Positions 19,323-28,571 of a DNA stretch of 64,000 nucleotides are shown one piece after another (position 1 is the first letter of the stretch; each line of letters begins with the position of its first letter). The stretch spans positions 42,065 to 106,064 of the forward strand of contig DATGIL010000097.1 in the NCBI GenBank assembly GCA_035295745.1, in the 5' to 3' direction. The notes under the pieces were generated by a model. The model worked only from the letters and a program-made list of their open reading frames with translations, ran no database searches and was not told the origin of the DNA. Origin of the DNA: JAIQFL01 sp035295745. GTDB taxonomy: Bacteria; Acidobacteriota; Terriglobia; Bryobacterales; Bryobacteraceae. The translations under genes and the position numbers were made by a program.

Positions 19323-19663
19323 ATGTCTGAACAGAAGACGGACGTCCCATACGGAACCCTGGATCTGCTGAGATCCTGAAGACATTGGAGACGATGAGGC
19401 CGATGCACGGGTACCGCATCGCCAGCAGAATTGAGCAGGTAGCGGAGAACCTCTTGCGATTGAACCAGGGGTCGATCTATCCGGCTCTCATACGCCTGGA
19501 AGAGCAGGGTTGGATTCGCACGAAGTGGGGAATTTCCGAGACCGAACGCAAGGTTAAGTTTTATTCGCTCACCACGGCCGGATCGAAGCAATTGAACGTC
19601 GCAGTGGCGAACTGGGAGAGGGCGACGGCGCTGGTGGCCCGGTTCCTGGAGGCGGAGTCGTGA
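19323..19663 (+). pseudogene. PadR-family transcriptional regulator, frameshifted near codon 17
   Basis: The ATG at 19323 begins MSEQKTDVPYGTLDLL, the standard start of acidobacterial PadR regulators that control ADOP permeases. Two extra bases (AG at 19371-19372) then shift the frame. The expected continuation ILKTLETMRPMHGYRIASRI runs on in another frame to the stop at 19663. The winged-helix core (LNQGSIYPALIRLEEQGWIR) and the C-terminal helix are otherwise intact. Internal initiation at 19394 would lack helix 1, so the product is probably non-functional. The ADOP gene that should follow is only a stub. Confidence 0.75.
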
Positions 19664-19785
19664 AGCTTCGACTGGCAGCGGCTCGCCTGCTGGCGCCACA
19701 AGAAGCGTGGAGTACGGCATCGAGTTTGCGGGCATCGACTGACTCTTCGCCCGGATTATATTCTTCCGGCTACCGGCTGCCTTGA
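19660..19785 (+). pseudogene. Stub of an ADOP-type permease gene
   Basis: A GTG overlaps the PadR stop (GTGA at 19660-19663), the usual coupling of PadR and ADOP genes. It encodes about 12 residues typical of an ADOP N-terminus (KLRLAAARLLA). After that, family-like residues continue in other frames (HKKR, VEYGIEF) and the frame stops at 19785. The remaining ~800 codons are missing, replaced by the GMC oxidoreductase on the other strand. Confidence 0.4.
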
Positions 19786-19804
19786 GTCAAATCGACAGCT
19801 TAGA

Positions 19805-21679
19805 TCAGGCTGTCTCCGCAGCCGCGATAGAAGAGGTATGCGGTTCCCCGGAATCGCCAACAAACTCCGCGAGCTTAACGTTGTGGTCGGAAGCGACCAT
19901 CTCCGCAGCTTTTTCGCCGACCATGATAGAAGCGGCGTTTGTATTGCCGCTGACCACGTTGGGCATGATACTCGCATCCGCTACGCGGAGCTTCCCCACG
20001 CCAAATACCCGAAGCCGGGGATCGACTACGCTACCGATCCGGCAGGTGCAACTCAGGTGATATACCGTCATCGAGAAGTGGCACGCGAGGTCTTCCAGCA
20101 ACGCATCGCTGGGAATGCCGCCTTCGGGGTATCCGTGCTTCTGCGCTAAAGCTGGCGGCACCATCCATGGACCGAGTCTGTCTTTCACCGGCCAGTGCGC
20201 CACGATGTCCAGCGCCCGTCGCAGAACGGCCACCATGACTTTCAAGTCGTGCGGGTCCGAATAGTAGTTCATCCGGATCGCCGGCGGCACCGCCGGATCG
20301 CTGCTTTCAAGGACGATTTCGCCCTCGCTGTGCGGAAGCACCGGATTGACCAGGAGAATGAGGCTCTCCGTGTCCGGCGCCAGGCGTCGGGACACATCGT
20401 CGAAATACTGAGCCACGTCAATGTTGAGACACCTGAACAGATCAGGCGAGCCCCCGGTTACAAAGCAGGAGATCTGCGCGTCGTGGCTGTGAAGATCGCC
20501 AAGGCCAGTCGAGTACCAGGCGGCGGCATCGTATAACGAAGAAGAAATCAGGCCGCGGCCGGTGGTAGCCCATTCGGTGACGCGGCGCACCGCCTCCGCC
20601 TTCAGGGCCTGGAGCTCGGGAGACAAGTTCACATCTTCAGAGGGGTCGGCGGGGAGAGGGCCGCCGGGTTGACGGAGGACGTCAGGACCCAACGAGAGCC
20701 CGACTTCGTTAATGGAGACGCCGGCTCCGGGGGCGGCGAAGAACAAGGGAACCTGCACGTGATCCTTCAGATGTTTGCCGACGTGCGGCGCATCGACGAG
20801 ACAGCGAGCGCCTGCCGCTTCGAGTTCCCTCCGCGGCCCAATTCCGGAAAGCATCAGTAACTGGGGTGAGCCGACGGCTCCTGCGCTCAGGATCACTTCC
20901 TTGCCGGCGGCGGCGACGGCGGTCTTGCCGTCGGTTGTGCGATATTCGACACCTGCCGCTTCCAGCGCCTCCGTCAGAATTACGCGCGTCGCCTGCACTC
21001 CAGTCAGGATTGTGAGATTGGGCCGTCGTTCCACTTCGCCTTCGAGGAAAGCGCGGTAGGTGCTCGATCGTCTGCCTCGCTTCGTGGTGGTCTGCATTAA
21101 AGAGACTGTGCCGGCAGGGCCGCCACGGTTTCGTCCGTTGTAGTCGCCGCGCGGGATTCCAGCGGCTGCTGCCGCTTCGACGAACTCGCGGGCTCCTGGC
21201 AGTACGGGCGAGCGCACGGAAACTCCCATTGGACCATCATGATTGTGCGCCTCAGAGTCGATCGCGATTTCATCGCTCGGGGCGAGCCCCTCGCTCTTGC
21301 GGAAGTACGGCAGCACGTCCGCATAGCTCCAGCCCGTAGCGCCGCCCTCCGCCCACGAATCGAAGTCTCCAGGGTGGCCCCGAACGTAAGCCATATAGTT
21401 GATCCCGGAAGATCCGCCGAGCATCTTGCCGCGCGGTACAGGCACCCGTCGTCCGTTGAGACCGAGCCCTGCCTTGCCCGGGTCCGCGGTGTACATCCAG
21501 TCCGTGGCAGGATTCAACTGCATAGCGGCGCATGCCACAGGAATCATTTCCACCTCCGGCGGCCGTTCACCGGCCTCGATTAACGCGACGCGACACGATG
21601 GATCCTCGGACAGGCGCGACGCGATCACGGCACCTGCCGATCCGCCTCCTACAATCACAAAGTCGAACGTATCTGACAT
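19805..21679 (-). CDS. GMC-family FAD-dependent oxidoreductase (choline/alcohol dehydrogenase-like)
   Basis: 624 residues. The N-terminus carries the FAD-binding Rossmann motif (DFVIVGGGSAGAVIASRL) and acidic end of beta-2 (ALIEAG). GMC signatures follow (PRGKMLGGSSGINYMAYVRG; GAVGSPQLLMLSGIG), with the catalytic His region YHLSCTCRIG and Asn in the C-terminal GNTNAASIMVGEKAAE. Such enzymes oxidise alcohols or sugars to aldehydes or lactones, passing electrons to a carrier or oxygen. No Tat or Sec signal is visible, so it is probably cytoplasmic. The start at 21679 has AAGGAG about 9 bases upstream and directly precedes the Rossmann fold; the longer frame from 21763 is rejected. The substrate is not predictable. 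Confidence 0.9.
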   Translation of the reverse strand: MSDTFDFVIVGGGSAGAVIASRLSEDPSCRVALIEAGERPPEVEMIPVACAAMQLNPATDWMYTADPGKAGLGLNGRRVPVPRGKMLGGSSGINYMAYVRGHPGDFDSWAEGGATGWSYADVLPYFRKSEGLAPSDEIAIDSEAHNHDGPMGVSVRSPVLPGAREFVEAAAAAGIPRGDYNGRNRGGPAGTVSLMQTTTKRGRRSSTYRAFLEGEVERRPNLTILTGVQATRVILTEALEAAGVEYRTTDGKTAVAAAGKEVILSAGAVGSPQLLMLSGIGPRRELEAAGARCLVDAPHVGKHLKDHVQVPLFFAAPGAGVSINEVGLSLGPDVLRQPGGPLPADPSEDVNLSPELQALKAEAVRRVTEWATTGRGLISSSLYDAAAWYSTGLGDLHSHDAQISCFVTGGSPDLFRCLNIDVAQYFDDVSRRLAPDTESLILLVNPVLPHSEGEIVLESSDPAVPPAIRMNYYSDPHDLKVMVAVLRRALDIVAHWPVKDRLGPWMVPPALAQKHGYPEGGIPSDALLEDLACHFSMTVYHLSCTCRIGSVVDPRLRVFGVGKLRVADASIMPNVVSGNTNAASIMVGEKAAEMVASDHNVKLAEFVGDSGEPHTSSIAAAETA

Positions 21680-21959
21680 GGTCCTGTCTCCTTGAGCATT
21701 TCCAACGCACCCCGACCTCCAGCGCGGATTCGGCCAGGACTTGGCCGGGCCCAAGCCGGTCACCTGCGGAGCGAGGCATCTGAGCGGTTTGACTAGTCTA
21801 CCTCAATCAAAATCGGACTAGCCTGGATGAAGTCGCATCGAAAAGGCGATTCGGGATAGTGTCGGATTGCCGCCTTATCCGGCTAAGAGTGTTATCGACG
21901 GCTCAATCGTTAATCAGAGGACTGTGGACGCTGAATCCACGCCAGCGCATCACAGGAAG

Positions 21960-24428
21960 TTAGTCCTGCCGGAGTGTCCGGGTCGGATCCACCCTAGAGG
22001 CGCGGCGAGCGGGAACCCAACAGGCCGCGATGGTGGCGGCGGCGAGGAGTACGGGAACGCCAAGCAAGACGATGGCTTCGAGTGGATTGGCCCCGATGAT
22101 GAGGTTCGGAACAACGTTGCGCGCAATCGGAATCACGATCGCCATTCCAATGGCGAGCCCCACAGCGGTAAACACGGCGCCCTGCTTCAGCACGATGTGC
22201 ATGACAGACGCGGGCGTCGCACCGAGCGCCAGGCGAATTCCGATTTCACGCGTCCGCCGGCTCACGGCGAAGGCGACGACTCCGTACAACCCGATCACCG
22301 CCATGAACAGTCCCATCCCTCCGGCGGCTGTCACGATCTGGGCGACCAGCCTCGGCCCCAACATCGCGCGATCGTGGAAAAACGCCGTCATCGTGCTGAT
22401 CCGGAAGATCGGCATGTCGGGATCGAGCGCACGAACCTGTTCGCGAACCACCGCGGTGAGCGCGGCAGGATCGCCCGGCGATCGCATCTCGACACACATC
22501 TGCGAGCTGTAATCCTGGGCGAATGGAGTCCATACCGCTTCCTGCGGGGGCTCTGCCCAATAGGTATAGATTCCCTGCTTCGCCACTCCAACGACCTGTA
22601 TTTCGGGACTGTCCGCGGCATCCAGTCGAAAGCGCCGGCCAATTGGATCGCTCTTCCCGAACAACTTATTGGCGAGGAACTCGTTGATGACGGCGACGCG
22701 GGGCGAGTTGGCGGCATCGCGCGAGTCGAAGGCGCGCCCGCGAACAATCCTGGTCTCCATCAGCGGGAAGAATTGGTCATCGACCTTATAGGCGTTCGCC
22801 ATCGGTGCATTGCCGGATGCACGAGGCTGCGCGTCGACCGCGAAATACTTGCGGGGAGACTGTCCCGTGCTGAAGGGAATCGAGGAAGACATCGACACCG
22901 CGCTCACGCCGCCACTCTCGCGGAGCCGATCGCCCAACTTGCGGTAGAAGTCGCGCGTTTTGGCTTCGTCATACCGCTGGATGCCCGGGTCCAACGAGAA
23001 GAAGAGGGTGTGATCCACACGAAAGCCAGGATTGATGCGCCATGCCGCCTGAAATCCGCGGATGCAGTCGGCCGAAATCACGAGGAGAATGACCGATAGT
23101 GCGAGCTGAGCCGTAACCAGCACGTTCCGGCCGGTCACCAACCCGCGGAGGATCGAAATCCGCGCCGGGCCGGTGTCGCCGGCCTTGATGGATAACGCGA
23201 GATCGCCCCGCGTGGCTCGCAAAGCCGGCGCCAATCCAAAGACGACGCCGGTGGCCAGGGTAACCGCCAGGCTGAACCCGAGAAGCCGCGCGTCCATTTG
23301 TGTGCCCAGGGAGAGCGGGAAATCGGACGGGATCGGAATCGCACTCAGGAACGAGACGCCCAGGGAGCCCACCGCGATTCCCGCAAGTCCACCCGCCACC
23401 GCCAAGAGAAGGCTCTCGGTGAGGAGTTGCCGGATGAGCGCGGCTCGCGAGGCGCCGATCGCCATTCGTATGGCGATTTCCTTCGCGCGAGCCGTTCCGC
23501 GTCCGAGCAGCAGGTTCGCGACATTGGCGCAGGCAATCAGCAGCACCAGTCCGGTAATCGCCAGCAGTGTGAGGGAGAAGGCGGCATCGATAGGATCGTT
23601 TTCGAAGCGCGCACGCACGTAGCCCAGCACCGTGACCGTGCGATCGCGGTTGGTCTCGGGGTATTGGGTCGCGAGGCCTTGCGCAATCGTCCGCAACTCA
23701 GATTGTGCTTCGGCCTCGCTCACGCCCCGAGCGATCCGGCCCAACAAAACCGCGTTCCGGATCTTGCGAGAGGTAAGATAGTCGGCACTCGCTCCGGGAA
23801 CGGCGCGCTGGTAGGCATGCATCGGAATGTAAATGTCTGGATTGACGAACGACTGCGGGCCGGTAAAGTCTCTGGGGGCTACACCGATGATCGTGAAGTC
23901 GGAGCCGTTCACGCGAATCCTTCGACCCAGGACTGAACGATCGCGGGCGTAGTCGCGGTCCCACATGTGATCGCTGATGACGACCAACAGATCCCGGCCG
24001 GGGACGCTGTCTTCGTCGGCTCGGAAGCCGCGCCCGAGAGCCGGCTGGAGTCGCAATCCGCTGAAGAAGTTTCCGCTGACGGCGGCGTTGAGACTATACT
24101 TCGGAACCTGGTTCGGCTCGGTGGCGATTCCGGCGAAGAAGAAGTCATAACAGGCCAGAGCCTGGAGCGCTCTTGCGCGATCACGCAGATCGACATAGTC
24201 CGCATAAGACATGCGCCCCAGCCGTGTGTCGGGGGAAGTCGAGTCGACCTCGACAATCCGGCCCGAATCCGGAACGGGGAGCGGGCGGAGCAGCATCGCA
24301 TCCACGCAACTGAACATCGCGGTATTGGCGCCGATGCCCAAGGCGAGCGAAACGATTGCGATCAGCGCGAAGCTGGGAGACTTCGCGAGAGTCCGGACGG
24401 CAAACCTGAGATTAGCCGAGATTCGCAT
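21960..24428 (-). CDS. ADOP-type (MacB-like) permease, intact
   Basis: 822 residues: the acidobacterial duplicated orphan permease architecture. It starts with a first TM helix (FALIAIVSLALGIGANTAMF), a MacB-type periplasmic core domain, and an FtsX triple-helix block (IACANVANLLLGRGTARAKE, IAIRMAIGASRAALIRQLL). The whole arrangement is then repeated, ending with a second FtsX block (VVAFAVSRRTREIGIRLALG). MacB/FtsX permeases act as mechanotransmitters with an ABC ATPase, but ADOPs occur without an adjacent ATPase, as here. The upstream ribosome binding site is weak. The substrate is unknown, probably a lipid, peptide or antibiotic. Confidence 0.92.
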   Translation of the reverse strand: MRISANLRFAVRTLAKSPSFALIAIVSLALGIGANTAMFSCVDAMLLRPLPVPDSGRIVEVDSTSPDTRLGRMSYADYVDLRDRARALQALACYDFFFAGIATEPNQVPKYSLNAAVSGNFFSGLRLQPALGRGFRADEDSVPGRDLLVVISDHMWDRDYARDRSVLGRRIRVNGSDFTIIGVAPRDFTGPQSFVNPDIYIPMHAYQRAVPGASADYLTSRKIRNAVLLGRIARGVSEAEAQSELRTIAQGLATQYPETNRDRTVTVLGYVRARFENDPIDAAFSLTLLAITGLVLLIACANVANLLLGRGTARAKEIAIRMAIGASRAALIRQLLTESLLLAVAGGLAGIAVGSLGVSFLSAIPIPSDFPLSLGTQMDARLLGFSLAVTLATGVVFGLAPALRATRGDLALSIKAGDTGPARISILRGLVTGRNVLVTAQLALSVILLVISADCIRGFQAAWRINPGFRVDHTLFFSLDPGIQRYDEAKTRDFYRKLGDRLRESGGVSAVSMSSSIPFSTGQSPRKYFAVDAQPRASGNAPMANAYKVDDQFFPLMETRIVRGRAFDSRDAANSPRVAVINEFLANKLFGKSDPIGRRFRLDAADSPEIQVVGVAKQGIYTYWAEPPQEAVWTPFAQDYSSQMCVEMRSPGDPAALTAVVREQVRALDPDMPIFRISTMTAFFHDRAMLGPRLVAQIVTAAGGMGLFMAVIGLYGVVAFAVSRRTREIGIRLALGATPASVMHIVLKQGAVFTAVGLAIGMAIVIPIARNVVPNLIIGANPLEAIVLLGVPVLLAAATIAACWVPARRASRVDPTRTLRQD

Positions 24429-24757
24429 AAAAAGAGATATACGGAACCGGAGACCGACAGTTCCAGCTCTCTTGTAGCACCCGGCGCACTTCCGTGCCAG
24501 CGGTAATGGCCGTCCACAGATCCGAGTGTCACCCGGGCCGGAATGCGGAAATGTCGGTGCTCGCCCGGCGAGTTACGCACGCTGGCGTTCATAGGGATGC
24601 TGGCTCCGCGAAGTCTCAGGTTTCCGCCTGCTGATCACAGGAGATGGGGATCTCGAGCAAGAGGAAGTTAGGCGGGCAAAGCTCGGCGGCAGACCTCGAC
24701 TTCCCATTTGCCGACCACACACCCGGCACATAAGGTCCGCTTTCTCACTTGCAGCTC
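24429..24757. other. Intergenic region, no gene seen
   Basis: This lies between the ADOP permease start and the 3' end of the ATPase-regulator gene, both leftward. Two short ORFs (24362-24592 and 24573-24761, minus strand) have no family features. The ADOP promoter probably lies here. Confidence 0.45.
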
Positions 24758-26722
24758 TCACGATTCGCTATCGTTGTACTGATAGCCGTGGCCTTTCACT
24801 GTGCCGATTACCCAAGAGTTGCCACCCAGTTTTCTGCGAAGGCCTCGAACGACCACATCCACAACGTTGCTTCCGCCGAAGGGCTGCTTCCAAACCTCAC
24901 GTAGCAATTCGTCGCGTGTCACCACGCTGCCGGGACGCTGTGACAAGTAAGACATCAACTCGAACTCCAGTCTGGTGAGATTGAACCGGCCGCCGTCGCG
25001 GGTTGCCAACTGCCGCCGGGAGACATCAAGCTCCACCGAAGGTTTCGAAGAACCAACCGATTCTCGCGACAGGTCACTGCCGACGAAATCCAATATCCAA
25101 TGCATGGGACCCTGCGGCCCAAACGGAAGCACGGCGGTGTGAATGAGCGACTGACCAATCGAGACAGTCAGGCTTGGTTCGAGTTCGAACCCCAGGTCCA
25201 TCACAGCCTGTGGAACCAACGCGGGTTGCCGGATCGAGGTAAACACCCCCACCGCTCGCGGATTCTCCAGATACGCTCGCTTGGCATCCAAAACGCAAGC
25301 CGCCCACTCCGGACCTTGGCGTTCCCCCAGGGCGTGCGACAGCAGGCAGCGAATGAATAGGTAGGGCCGTCGCGGATCGCTCCCGCGAGCCTGCACGTAA
25401 CTCAGCCAAACCGCCAGCAGCGGATCGCACTCGGCCAGAGGTCGCGGGATGTCCTGAGACCGCCCCATGACGTAAAATCCGACCACTTCTCCAGCGCTTC
25501 CTCGAGCCACCGAGAACATGTGCGCGGCTTGATTCCACCACTCCGACATGATGGCAGCGCCGCTGTCGCCATCATGGATTCGTGCTATGCCCAAGATCGG
25601 GTCGCGATCGGCGGGTCTGGCCTTTTCGACGGGTAAAGTAGCCCCGGAAGGAAAGAACGCCTCGCGTAGGACAGGGCGCTCCAACAGGAATAACAAGTCG
25701 GCGGTGTGCCGCCAAGTATCGCGTGCCCCCGCACCCACCAACTGATCTCGCATCGATTGCCAGGCTGCTCGTTTCAGTCTTCGGGTTCGGACGGGGTCCT
25801 TCGCCGCCACGCGGGACTCAATAGCCAGGCGGAAGGCATCGTGGAACACAAGCCCGTCGGCCGCCGCGTCGACGAATGAGAGCTGGCGCAGATTCGCCAA
25901 AATGTTTTCGGCGGAACGGTCCGGCAGCATCGCTTCGAGAACGGGTCGGGTAACCCGGCGAACGAGAGATGCGGCTTCGATCGCTTCCTTCAGCTCGGGG
26001 TCAGCGATCTCGCTTACGCACGTGAGCGCCAGGTAATCGATAACCTGATTGAGTTCGAGGTCGCCGCTGAGAGCGTCGGGTTTGTCCGCAAGACTGGCCG
26101 TACACAGCTGAAGGGCGAGAGGATTTCCTCTAGAGAAGCGCGCAATGCGAGCCTGGACCGCGTCCGTGAACCCGCGACTGGCCAGGAAGGCTGCGACGTC
26201 CGCCTCCGGAAGAGGACTCAACCGCAGATTCAGCAGATGGTCCGCCCAACCGGGAGCAGCGATCCAAGGGGCAGTAGCGAGTGAACGCCCGATGATAATA
26301 AACCTCGCCGAGATGGGCAGGGCAGGAAGGAACTCTGTGCGCAACCAACCATCCAGAAGGCGGAGGGCTTCGTAGTTGTCCAAGGCGAATACCATCGGCT
26401 CGGCTAAGGCGCCGAGGGCAGCCGCCACCTCGGAGACATTTCTCAATTCCACGCCGAGCGAGGCTCCAATGGCACCCAAAAGGCCGAGCGGAACCGGTTC
26501 GACGCCGCGGCAATCGAGCAGTCGCACCTGCCGGCCGCGAGCAGCCGATCCTCGCTGAAATACGCGCACCAGGCTGGTCTTCCCGATGCCGCCAACGCCA
26601 TGCAGGAGCACGATGAGCGGCCCGGTGGGATCGAACAACGTGGCAAGCTGCGCCAACTCGCGCTCCCGCCCGCTGAAACGGTCAGCGTGAGAGCGCTCAA
26701 GACTGTCCTTGATGGTACTCAT
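24758..26722 (-). CDS. ATPase (NB-ARC/STAND-like) with C-terminal OmpR-type winged helix: transcriptional regulator
   Basis: 654 residues. The N-terminal third is a P-loop signalling ATPase with Walker A LLHGVGGIGKTSLV and a Walker B-like strand (MVFALDNYEAL), preceded by 'FSGRERELAQL', the usual lead-in of STAND ATPases. A middle helical region and a GNAT-like segment (EVVGFYVMGRSQDIPRP) follow. The last ~90 residues are a Trans_reg_C winged helix (FNLTRLEFELMSYLSQRPG; ELLREVW; VVDVVVRGLRRKLG; IGTVKGHGYQY). ATP-gated activation of DNA binding is inferred. The domain order is the reverse of AfsR/SARP regulators. I use the ATG at 26722; a GTG 7 codons upstream is possible. It is divergent from the methyltransferase at 26942, a likely target. 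Confidence 0.85.
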   Translation of the reverse strand: MSTIKDSLERSHADRFSGRERELAQLATLFDPTGPLIVLLHGVGGIGKTSLVRVFQRGSAARGRQVRLLDCRGVEPVPLGLLGAIGASLGVELRNVSEVAAALGALAEPMVFALDNYEALRLLDGWLRTEFLPALPISARFIIIGRSLATAPWIAAPGWADHLLNLRLSPLPEADVAAFLASRGFTDAVQARIARFSRGNPLALQLCTASLADKPDALSGDLELNQVIDYLALTCVSEIADPELKEAIEAASLVRRVTRPVLEAMLPDRSAENILANLRQLSFVDAAADGLVFHDAFRLAIESRVAAKDPVRTRRLKRAAWQSMRDQLVGAGARDTWRHTADLLFLLERPVLREAFFPSGATLPVEKARPADRDPILGIARIHDGDSGAAIMSEWWNQAAHMFSVARGSAGEVVGFYVMGRSQDIPRPLAECDPLLAVWLSYVQARGSDPRRPYLFIRCLLSHALGERQGPEWAACVLDAKRAYLENPRAVGVFTSIRQPALVPQAVMDLGFELEPSLTVSIGQSLIHTAVLPFGPQGPMHWILDFVGSDLSRESVGSSKPSVELDVSRRQLATRDGGRFNLTRLEFELMSYLSQRPGSVVTRDELLREVWKQPFGGSNVVDVVVRGLRRKLGGNSWVIGTVKGHGYQYNDSES

Positions 26723-26941
26723 ATGCGGAGAGTTATCAAGCACTTTGATTTCTCATCCCGATCTCATCCGAGCCTCATGCCCGCCGGACCAAAATCGGCC
26801 CAAACTGACAGTGTAAGGCGACGGCATCAACTCTGCAGCCCCCGCCGAACACCTCGAAAAATCTGCGGGGAAGCTATTGCGCCTGTCCGCAAGGCACCAG
26901 ACAACTATTGTTGCCGCTCCGAAGAGAAAGAAGGATACGTC

Positions 26942-28000
26942 ATGAGTATCAACGAACAAAAATTGCACGCGCTGCTGGGCAAGGTCGTGTCGGACTTCGG
27001 CGCCGTGTTTCAAGCCCCGCTGATCCTGATCGGGGACAGCCTTGGGCTGTACCGCGCGATGCGGGATGGCCAACCGACCACCCCGGCGGCGCTTGCGGAA
27101 CGAACGGACACGGCCGAACGATACGTCCGGGAGTGGCTCAATGCACACGCAGCGGCGGGCTATGTCGACTATCACCCGGAAGATGGAACATACGCGTTGT
27201 CGCCGGAGCAGTCCATGTTGTTCGCCGAGGAAGGCGGCCCCGCGTTCATCGTGGGCGCCTTCCAGGCGGCGACGGGAGCGGGGGCCATCCGCTCAGCGCT
27301 GGAAGAGGCGTTTCGAACCGGCGAGGGGCTACCTTGGCACCAGCACGACCACCAGGTCTTTCACGGTACGGAACGCTTCTTTCGCTCCAGCTACGTTGCC
27401 AATCTGGTGTCGAACTGGATACCGTCGATCGCCGGAGTTCAGGAATCTCTGACCAGGGGTGCGTGCGTGGCAGATATTGGTTGTGGCCATGGGGCATCCA
27501 CTCTCCTGATGGCGCAGGCATTCCCGAACTCGCGGTTTTTCGGCTTCGATTCCCACTCCACTTCCATTGAAGCGGCAGAGAAGCGGGCCGCGGCCAAGGG
27601 TTTGTCAGACAGGGTGCAGTTCGCCGTCGCCGCAGCCAAGGACTTTCCGGGGACGGGCTACGATCTGGTGACGATCTTCGACGCTCTCCACGACTTGGGG
27701 GACCCGGCAGGCGCCGCCGCGCATGTCCGCTCCACACTGAAGCCGGGCGGAGCCTGGATGATCGTTGAGCCTTTTGCCGAGGATCGGTTGGAGGCGAACT
27801 TCAATCCGGTTGGCCGCGCATACTTCTCGGCCTCGACACTGCTTTGCACGCCTTGCTCCCTGTCCCAGGAAGGCAGACTTGCGCTGGGAGCGCAGGCTGG
27901 CGAGGCGCGTCTTCGAGCGGTCGTCACCGGTTCAGGGTTCGGCCTATTCCGCCGAGCCGCGCAAACACCATTCAATCTGATCTTTGAGGCCCGCGTTTGA
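26942..28000 (+). CDS. SAM-dependent methyltransferase with N-terminal winged-helix domain
   Basis: 352 residues. Residues 1-100 form a dimerisation winged helix (LIGDSLGLYRAMRDGQPTTP, ALAERTDTAERYVREWLNAH, GYVDY), as in small-molecule O-methyltransferases. The C-terminal Rossmann domain has SAM motif I (ACVADIGCGHGASTLLMAQA), the acidic residue after beta-2 (FGFDSHS), and motifs with LVTIFDALHDLGDP and LKPGGAWMIVEP. GAAGGA lies 7 bases before the ATG. A YdhR-like monooxygenase gene follows at 28066, so methylation and oxidation of one small molecule is plausible. The acceptor is unknown; 'ubiquinone/menaquinone methyltransferase' labels would be over-specific. Confidence 0.88.
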   Translation: MSINEQKLHALLGKVVSDFGAVFQAPLILIGDSLGLYRAMRDGQPTTPAALAERTDTAERYVREWLNAHAAAGYVDYHPEDGTYALSPEQSMLFAEEGGPAFIVGAFQAATGAGAIRSALEEAFRTGEGLPWHQHDHQVFHGTERFFRSSYVANLVSNWIPSIAGVQESLTRGACVADIGCGHGASTLLMAQAFPNSRFFGFDSHSTSIEAAEKRAAAKGLSDRVQFAVAAAKDFPGTGYDLVTIFDALHDLGDPAGAAAHVRSTLKPGGAWMIVEPFAEDRLEANFNPVGRAYFSASTLLCTPCSLSQEGRLALGAQAGEARLRAVVTGSGFGLFRRAAQTPFNLIFEARV

Positions 28001-28065
28001 GAGGAGCATTCGCCGGCGGCATGCAGACCATACCGCTGGCCCCCCTACGAGGAGAGGCGTTTCAC

Positions 28066-28422
28066 ATGATTCTGCAGATCAATTTCAATCTCAATGTGTC
28101 TGTCGCGGAATATCAGAAGATGGCCGATTCTGTGGCGCATGCCTTTGTCGATGTGCCTGGACTAAGGTGGAAGATCTGGATTCTGAATCCGGCTGCTCAG
28201 GAGGCTGGCGGCATCTATCTATTCGATTGCCAGGCGTCCCTGGATGCATACCTGAACGGCCCGTTGGTGGCACAGATCAGAGGGCTCACGGCCGTACGAA
28301 ACATTTCGATGAAGCAGTTCGAAGTCATGCCAGAGGCGACGGCATTAACCCGCGGACCCTTCGAAGCGGCATCGATGTCCGGCGCATTAGCGAATCGCCA
28401 ACCGGAAGATTTGACCCTGTAA
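28066..28422 (+). CDS. YdhR-like putative monooxygenase (ferredoxin-like fold)
   Basis: 118 residues matching the small YdhR family: MILQINFNLNVSVAEYQKMA, GLRWKIWILNPAAQEAGGIY, LFDCQASLDAYLNGPLVAQI. These dimeric alpha-beta barrels resemble antibiotic-biosynthesis monooxygenases that need no cofactor, but enzyme activity has not generally been shown for the family. The ATG at 28066 has GAGGAG about 10 bases upstream; the longer frame from a TTG at 27997 is rejected. It lies 65 bases behind the methyltransferase on the same strand, likely one operon. Confidence 0.82.
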   Translation: MILQINFNLNVSVAEYQKMADSVAHAFVDVPGLRWKIWILNPAAQEAGGIYLFDCQASLDAYLNGPLVAQIRGLTAVRNISMKQFEVMPEATALTRGPFEAASMSGALANRQPEDLTL

Positions 28423-28571
28423 TCTGGGCTGATTCGTGGTTAACCCGCAGGAAGTGGCGAGTGCTCGATGAACTTGACGGGACACCCCGATGGTTTCCTG
28501 TTGGCACGCGCGATGCGTCGTTCGGACCGGCGGCCACCCGGCCGGGTTGAGCGTAGCTGGGGGAGGCCCAC

